A stretch of 64,000 nt of DNA from Bacteroidales bacterium (GTDB lineage: Bacteria; Bacteroidota; Bacteroidia; Bacteroidales; Muribaculaceae). The position numbers were made by a program, and so were the translations under genes. The stretch spans positions 1-64,000 of the forward strand of contig SFFL01000006.1 of assembly GCA_004557825.1 (NCBI GenBank), written 5' to 3'. This document shows, piece by piece, positions 59,468 to 64,000 of this stretch (its first letter is position 1; each line of letters begins with the position of its first letter). The notes beneath the pieces are model-generated. The model saw only the letters and a list, made by a program, of their open reading frames with translations. It did no database searches and was not told the origin of the DNA.

Positions 59468-60349
59468 ATGAAAGGAATCGTATTGGCCGGAGGCTCCGGC
59501 ACCCGTTTACACCCCATCACACGGGGTATCTCCAAGCAGCTTATCCCCGTGTGCGACAAGCCAATGATTTATTATCCGGTGTCGGTGCTGATGCTCGCAG
59601 GTATCCGCGAGATTCTGATCATATCCACTCCGGAGGATTTGCCATCGTTTCGCCGTCTGCTCGGCACCGGCGAAGAACTTGGCGTGAAATTCTCCTACGC
59701 CGAGCAGCCGCGCCCCGAAGGGTTGGCCCAGGCCTTCATCATCGGTCGCGATTTCCTCGACGGCGACAGCGCCTGCCTCGTTTTGGGCGACAATATTTTC
59801 TACGGTCAGGGCTTCACTCAGATGCTGCACAATGCTCTTGAAAACGCCGACAAGGGGGAGGCCACAGTCTTCGCCTACCCGGTGAAAGACCCGCAGCGCT
59901 ACGGCGTGGTGACAATCGGACCAGACGGCCGCGCCGTGAAGATTGTGGAGAAACCGCAGAAGCCAGAAAGCGACAAGGCAGTTGTTGGGCTGTATTTCTA
60001 CCCCGCCAACGTGGTGGATGTGGCAGCCGCCGTCAAGCCCTCGGCTCGTGGCGAACTTGAAATCACTTCGGTCAACGAAGAATATCTGCGCCGCGGCAAA
60101 CTCAATGTAAAATGCTTCGGCCGCGGGTTTGCATGGCTTGATACCGGCACCGTCGACTCTCTGATGGAGGCCTCTAACTTCATCCAGGCCATTCAGAAGC
60201 GTCAGGGCTTCTATGTGGCAGCTCTTGAAGAGGTGGCATACCGCCGCGGATTCATCAACCGTTCGCAATTGCAGAAGCTCGCCATGAATCTCCTCAACAC
60301 CGATTACGGCAAATATCTTATGTCGATTGCCGACACCACTGCCGAATGA
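59468..60349 (+). CDS. rfbA: Glucose-1-phosphate thymidylyltransferase
   Basis: A 293-residue enzyme that joins dTTP and glucose 1-phosphate, the step before RfbB. GGSGTRLHPITRGISKQLIP is the nucleotide-binding loop with KPMIYYPVS, then GDNIFYGQGF, VEKPQKPESDKAVVGLYFY and FAWLDTGTVDSLMEASNFIQ. Length and order are normal. The aminotransferase gene starts 13 bases after the stop. Confidence 0.96.
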   Translation: MKGIVLAGGSGTRLHPITRGISKQLIPVCDKPMIYYPVSVLMLAGIREILIISTPEDLPSFRRLLGTGEELGVKFSYAEQPRPEGLAQAFIIGRDFLDGDSACLVLGDNIFYGQGFTQMLHNALENADKGEATVFAYPVKDPQRYGVVTIGPDGRAVKIVEKPQKPESDKAVVGLYFYPANVVDVAAAVKPSARGELEITSVNEEYLRRGKLNVKCFGRGFAWLDTGTVDSLMEASNFIQAIQKRQGFYVAALEEVAYRRGFINRSQLQKLAMNLLNTDYGKYLMSIADTTAE

Positions 60350-60362
60350 CTCCTATACATAT

Positions 60363-61490
60363 ATGGCCAAATACCCCTTTCTCCAGCTCGCTACAGTCAA
60401 CGCTCCGTTTATGGACGAAATCCAAAAACGGGTTGCTCGCGTCGTAGCTTCCGGCCGGTATGTCGGAGGCCCGGAAGTGGAAGAATTAGAGGAGAATCTT
60501 AGCAGGCTCACCGACCGGGAGTATGCCGTAGGTGTGAGCAATGGGCTTGACGCTCTCCGTCTTATACTGCGGGCTTACGTAGAGATGGGAGTAATGAAGC
60601 CCGGCGACGAAGTCATCGTGCCGGCTAACACTTACATTGCCTCCGTCCTTGCCATCTCCGACGCAGGCCTTACTCCGGGGCTTGCTGAGCCTGACTTTCT
60701 TACTGCCAATCTCGACCTCAACCGCCTGCAAGAATATCTCACACCGCGCACCCGCGGCATTATGCCGGTGCATCTCTATGGCCGAGTGTGCTGGTCGGCG
60801 GAGCTGGAGGATTTTGCCCGCCGCAACAATCTTAAAATCATCGAGGATAATGCACAGGCCATCGGAGCATCCATAGTGTGCGCCGACGGCAAGCGGCGCC
60901 ATACCGGAGGCCTCGGCGATGCCGCCGCATTCAGCTTCTATCCCACCAAAAACATCGGCGCAATGGGCGATGCCGGAGCCGTCACCACCTCCGACCCGGA
61001 GTTGGCCGCCACCGTCAGGGCACTCGCCAACTACGGTTCCGACCGCCGTTATCACAACATCTACAAGGGGCTTAACTGCCGCCTTGACCCTGTGCAGGCA
61101 GCGATTTTAAATGTAAAACTCCCCTACACCGACCGGGAGAATCAATACCGGCGCGACATAGCACAGATTTACCTCAGCACCATCCGCAACCCGAAAGTCG
61201 CACTACCCTTAGCACCGGACGATCCCAGCGAAATGGTGTGGCACCAGTTTGTGGTGAATGTTGATGACCGCGAATCCTTCCTGCGTTATCTCGACGCCAA
61301 CTCTATCGGCTGGGACATCCATTACGCCACTCCCCCTCATCGACAACCCTGCTACGCCGGTGAATTTTCTGCACACCACTACCCCATCACCACCGACCTG
61401 GCCGATACCTGCGTCAGCCTCCCCATCACCCGCTGCACCACCCCCTCCGACGCCGCCACCATCGCCCGCCTCATCAACGCCTGGAAATAA
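60363..61490 (+). CDS. DegT/DnrJ/EryC1-family sugar aminotransferase
   Basis: A PLP enzyme of about 375 residues. The N-terminal FLQLATVNAPFMDEIQKRVA is typical; VGVSNGLDALRLILRAY binds PLP, IIEDNAQAIGA and the lysine in FYPTKNIGAMGDAGAVTT make the Schiff base, and NYGSDRRYHN follows. It resembles FdtB/QdtB enzymes, which aminate C3 of dTDP-keto-6-deoxyhexoses, and lies behind rfbB and rfbA, which make the keto sugar. The needed 3,4-ketoisomerase is not seen in the window. The start at 60363 follows the short rfbA gap; an ATG at 60327 would overlap rfbA. Confidence 0.88.
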   Translation: MAKYPFLQLATVNAPFMDEIQKRVARVVASGRYVGGPEVEELEENLSRLTDREYAVGVSNGLDALRLILRAYVEMGVMKPGDEVIVPANTYIASVLAISDAGLTPGLAEPDFLTANLDLNRLQEYLTPRTRGIMPVHLYGRVCWSAELEDFARRNNLKIIEDNAQAIGASIVCADGKRRHTGGLGDAAAFSFYPTKNIGAMGDAGAVTTSDPELAATVRALANYGSDRRYHNIYKGLNCRLDPVQAAILNVKLPYTDRENQYRRDIAQIYLSTIRNPKVALPLAPDDPSEMVWHQFVVNVDDRESFLRYLDANSIGWDIHYATPPHRQPCYAGEFSAHHYPITTDLADTCVSLPITRCTTPSDAATIARLINAWK

Positions 61491-62197
61491 CATTGCCCCC
61501 AAAGAATGAGACAGTCAGCAGCGACAACCTCCGAAGTCTTACAGACACGGAGCTGCGTTAGATGAAAGGCACGGGTTGTTTTGCGATGGAAAAACAGGCA
61601 AGGTTCATAAGTTCCCCAAAACGGAATATGACAGCGTTCTGACCCCGTTCCCTCTCGGAGTTGCCGATAACTGCAAGGCTCACCCAACCTCCCGTCGCCC
61701 GTCCAAGACGATGCAGAACGACAACAAGGTGGAACGAATTTTGGTGCCAGTGAGAGCATAGGCAAACTTGTTTGACTATGCCGAACGCAGCCCAAAATGC
61801 AGGTACTGAAAGCGTGGCATACCCCGAAGCAGCCAGGCACAGAGCTGCAGCAGATGCCTTCCCCAAATATGACTACAATGTGCGAGTTCCGCTCCACACC
61901 CCGACAGCCCCTCGGCAGGGCTGTACGGCAAACCGCTTCGCGCCCTACAAATAAGCAAGCGAGCCTCGGATTGCCTGACGGCCTACTACGTGGTCACGTC
62001 AGGTTGTGCCGAAGCTCGCTGTATTCTGAGTTAGGGATTGATGCCTTTTGGTCGAGACCGAGACTCGATTAACGACAGCCCGGCTGCGATACCGCAACTT
62101 CCATATATACTTTAAAGATTTGCTATTTTAATAGCAACGTAGTTTTCACCATTGAAGTCACCTATAGTGAGAGACTGTGGATAATTTGAGCACACCA
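61491..62197. other. Non-coding, structured spacer
   Basis: About 700 bases without a convincing gene. Several short frames exist on both strands, none with a recognisable domain or start signal. Its base composition is coding-like, and it contains a 63-base hairpin at 61958-62020 and an exact DnaA-box sequence (TGTGGATAA, 62176-62184). It may be a decayed gene or element, or an unrecognised RNA. Confidence 0.5.
61958..62020. ncRNA. Long two-part hairpin, possible structured RNA
   Basis: AGCGAGC-CTCGG (61958-61969) pairs with CCGA-AGCTCGCT (62009-62020) with a small bulge, and CCTGACG (61974-61980) pairs with CGTCAGG (61997-62003) inside it. No T-run follows, so it is not a simple terminator. 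No Rfam family was recognised by eye. Confidence 0.45.
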
Positions 62198-62335
62198 ATG
62201 TTAAATAAAGTAAAACAGTTCCCCACTATGGGGGACGAGCTGGATCGGAAATATGGAAAGCCGGGCACTCCTGAGCGGCCCCAGTTTGACGAAAAAGCAC
62301 GTGCCTGGTGCAAATGTATGAATGCTATGCAGTAG
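62198..62335 (+). pseudogene. Truncated XRE/HigA-type antitoxin N-terminus
   Basis: An intact but short frame of 45 residues from ATG 62198 to TAG 62333. VKQFPTMGDELDRKYGKPGT then PERPQFDEKARAW resembles the N-terminal part of XRE-family antitoxins of Bacteroidales (a GKPGTPER-like stretch before the helix-turn-helix). The protein stops before any DNA-binding domain, and no toxin gene is next to it. It is best read as a remnant, though a short functional peptide cannot be excluded. Confidence 0.5.
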
Positions 62336-62373
62336 GCGAAAGGGGGGAAGAGTTAGCGGAGGCTGAGGTGATG

Positions 62374-62991
62374 TTAGCGGATGCCGAGCAATTTATGGGT
62401 TTGGAGTGATAGGCGCCAGCGGGGATTGTCGAGCACAAATTGGATGGCTGCCCGGAGATTTGCACGGGTGGATGACGCCTCGCCGGTGTCGCACGGCTGT
62501 ATGTAGCAGCAATCGGCGTGTGCGGGGATCAGCGAATCGTAGATGCTCATATCCTGCCCACGATACACCACTTTCAGTTCGTCGAAGCGCTCGATACGCA
62601 CCTGCGCATTGGGGCAAAATTCAAATTTTGGCGAGAGGGTAATCCAGTCTATGGCCGATGCCAGCGCCTCGCCAAGGGGTCGGGTGCCGTTGGTCTCCAT
62701 ACACACTTTCCGCCCCGCCTGATGCAGCTTTTCAACCAGCGACAATGTAAGCTGCAGCGAAGGTTCGCCTCCGGTAATCACCACATTTGTAGCAGGATAA
62801 GCCAGCACTCGGTCAACGATTTCATCCTCGGCCAGCTGCTGCGCCGACTGATGCTGCGTGTCGCAGAAGTCGCATTGCAGATTGCATCCGGCAAAGCGCA
62901 CAAAGACCGACGGTGTGCCAGTATTGCGCCCCTCGCCCTGCAGCGAGTAAAAGATTTCGTCAACTACCATAAGATTAGCCTCCCTTTTCAA
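62374..62991 (-). CDS. queE: 7-carboxy-7-deazaguanine synthase
   Basis: A 205-residue radical SAM enzyme that contracts carboxytetrahydropterin to the 7-deazaguanine core in queuosine synthesis. EIFYSLQGEGRNTGTPSVFV, RFAGCNLQCDFCDT (the CxxxCxxC cluster motif) and VVITGGEPSLQLTLSLVEKL are diagnostic. The start may be M1 (62991) or the second Met at 62970. It lies 38 bases downstream of queD, which makes its substrate, so the two form a pathway operon. Confidence 0.96.
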   Translation of the reverse strand: MKREANLMVVDEIFYSLQGEGRNTGTPSVFVRFAGCNLQCDFCDTQHQSAQQLAEDEIVDRVLAYPATNVVITGGEPSLQLTLSLVEKLHQAGRKVCMETNGTRPLGEALASAIDWITLSPKFEFCPNAQVRIERFDELKVVYRGQDMSIYDSLIPAHADCCYIQPCDTGEASSTRANLRAAIQFVLDNPRWRLSLQTHKLLGIR

Positions 62992-63029
62992 ATTCAGTCA
63001 GTGCCTGCAGTTCTGCAATCCAATTAAAA

Positions 63030-63365
63030 TCAGTCATCCACTTCGTAGGTGGCCACATTGCCCTCACTCTCCTGCACCTCCGCTTTGAAACATTCCGGAA
63101 TCCGGTCGACAATCCAGCGGGCTATATTTTCGGCCGTAGGATTGAAGGGAAGCAGTTCGTTGAGATAGCCGTGATCGAGATAGCCGTGAATATCCTCCTT
63201 TATTTTGGTGAAATCCACCACCATACCCTGCGGATTCAACTCCTTTGCGCGACAATAAACCGTAACCACCCAATTGTGGCCGTGCACTCTGCCGCACTTG
63301 CTTTCATACGGGAGGTCCAGCTTGTGGGCGCCGGCAATCTCCATTCGCTTCGATACGGTGTACAT
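63030..63365 (-). CDS. queD: 6-carboxy-5,6,7,8-tetrahydropterin synthase
   Basis: A 111-residue enzyme that converts dihydroneopterin triphosphate to carboxytetrahydropterin, the step before QueE. The zinc histidines are in AGAHKL and GRVHGHNW, with the catalytic cysteine in SKCGRVHGHN, and NPTAENIARWIVDRI is the family C-terminal segment. Its start codon is immediately next to the prfC stop (63366), so all three genes are likely one transcript. Confidence 0.95.
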   Translation of the reverse strand: MYTVSKRMEIAGAHKLDLPYESKCGRVHGHNWVVTVYCRAKELNPQGMVVDFTKIKEDIHGYLDHGYLNELLPFNPTAENIARWIVDRIPECFKAEVQESEGNVATYEVDD

Positions 63366-64000
63366 TTAAAACTCGCTGGAGAAATAGAAATTAATGGCAG
63401 GAAAATCATTGCGGGCCATCTGCAGCACGTAGTTGGAATCGGCCAGGAAAACATCGCGTCCCTGACGGTCAATTGCCATAAACTGATGCTTGCGCTTCTT
63501 GAAAGCGGCCAAAGCCTCGGGGTCGTCGCTGTCGATCCAGCAAGCTTTATAGAGGCTTATCGGCTCCCAGCGGCATTGTGCGCCATATTCGTGCAGCAGG
63601 CGATACTGAATAACCTCAAACTGCAGCTGGCCCACCGTACCGATAATCTTGCGGCCGTTGAACTGGTTGACAAAGAGCTGTGCCACACCCTCATCCATAA
63701 GTTGCTGGATACCTTTTTCAAGCTGCTTCGATTTCATAGGGTCGGTGTTCTCGATGTACTTGAACATCTCGGGGGAGAAACTGGGCAGCCCCTTGAAATG
63801 CAGCTCCTCGCCGGTAGTGAGCGTGTCGCCGATTTTGAAGTTGCCGGTATCGGGAATACCCACGATATCGCCGGGATATGCCTCATCGACTACGCTCTTC
63901 TTCTGCGCCATAAACGCTGTAGGCGCCGCGAAGCGCATCATCTTTCCCGAGCGCACATGCTTGTAGTTGGCATTGCGCTCAAACTTGCCGGAGCAGACCT
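63366..64000 (-). CDS. prfC: Peptide chain release factor 3, C-terminal part (partial)
   Basis: The 3' end of a gene whose start lies beyond the window; it can be read from 64000 down to 63366. RVCSGKFER-like residues (VCSGKFERNANYKHVRSGKM), GDIVGIPDTGNFKIGDTLTT, and LFVNQFNGRKIIGTVGQLQF belong to the second and third domains of RF3. This translational GTPase removes RF1/RF2 from the ribosome. The GTPase domain is not in the window. Confidence 0.92.
   Translation of the reverse strand, partial: VCSGKFERNANYKHVRSGKMMRFAAPTAFMAQKKSVVDEAYPGDIVGIPDTGNFKIGDTLTTGEELHFKGLPSFSPEMFKYIENTDPMKSKQLEKGIQQLMDEGVAQLFVNQFNGRKIIGTVGQLQFEVIQYRLLHEYGAQCRWEPISLYKACWIDSDDPEALAAFKKRKHQFMAIDRQGRDVFLADSNYVLQMARNDFPAINFYFSSEF

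Noticed and set aside
61958..62020. Integron attC site
   Set aside because: The hairpin has no conserved core sites at its ends and there is no integrase or cassette array.

Overview
The window looks like the chromosome of a Bacteroidales bacterium, most likely of the Muribaculaceae or a close family. The order is supported by several things seen here: promoters of the Bacteroidetes type (TTTG, 19-20 bases, TAnnTTTG), almost no Shine-Dalgarno sites, the outer-membrane biogenesis order DUF6089-uppS-bamA-ompH-ompH, Bacteroidetes-restricted families (DUF5686, DUF6089, DUF6242, DUF3127), a NADP-type glutamate dehydrogenase, and lipid A synthesis (lpxH). The family-level placement is inference from overall protein similarity. 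Coding DNA is fairly GC-rich, while the spacers are AT-rich and crowded with repeats.

Layout. 0-1.3 kb: end of ribBA, a tandem array growing out of its stop codon, and a decayed two-gene GNAT acetyltransferase module. 1.3-9 kb: guaB, two glycosyltransferases with a B12-type radical SAM protein, lpxH, a DUF59 iron-sulfur factor and an AT-rich fucosyltransferase-like gene. 9-19.3 kb: ABC-F ATPase, nadC, HAD phosphatase, MATE exporter, FAD dehydrogenase, EamA transporter, an SSB-like DUF3127 protein, YihY/BrkB and ridA. 19.3-20.2 kb: a 0.9 kb non-coding repeat mosaic. 20.2-26 kb: Crp/Fnr regulator, tRNA-Met, ispD, recG, ndk and an M23/LysM peptidase. 26-36 kb: DUF5686 outer-membrane protein, CYTH phosphatase, a membrane iron-sulfur protein followed by an exported iron-sulfur aldo/keto reductase, lepA and manA. 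36-43 kb: the ompH-ompH-bamA-uppS-DUF6089 cluster and a DUF6242 lipoprotein. 43-50.5 kb: three unrecognised envelope genes, a membrane-bound AraC regulator, a LuxR-type response regulator with a TPR histidine kinase, and gdhA. 50.5-55 kb: a candidate small RNA, an MBOAT/DHHW O-acylation pair and rplS. 55-64 kb: a glutaminase-fold protein lacking its catalytic dyad, glmS, rfbB, rfbA, a sugar aminotransferase, a structured non-coding stretch with an antitoxin remnant, queE, queD and the end of prfC.

Most genes are housekeeping. Envelope building is the common theme: lipid A (lpxH), undecaprenyl carrier (uppS), OMP assembly (bamA, ompH), hexosamine and dTDP-sugar supply (glmS, rfbB, rfbA), glycosyl transfer and O-acylation. 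No intact insertion sequence, phage or CRISPR locus was seen. The main points for a second look are: (1) the iron-sulfur/aldo-keto reductase pair, which looks like an exported electron-transfer module; (2) the glutaminase-like protein without its Ser-Lys dyad and with a cysteine cluster; (3) a family of dispersed palindromic elements; (4) several gene ends whose last codons and stop are tandemly copied into the spacer behind them; (5) a promoter-terminator unit that looks like a small RNA.
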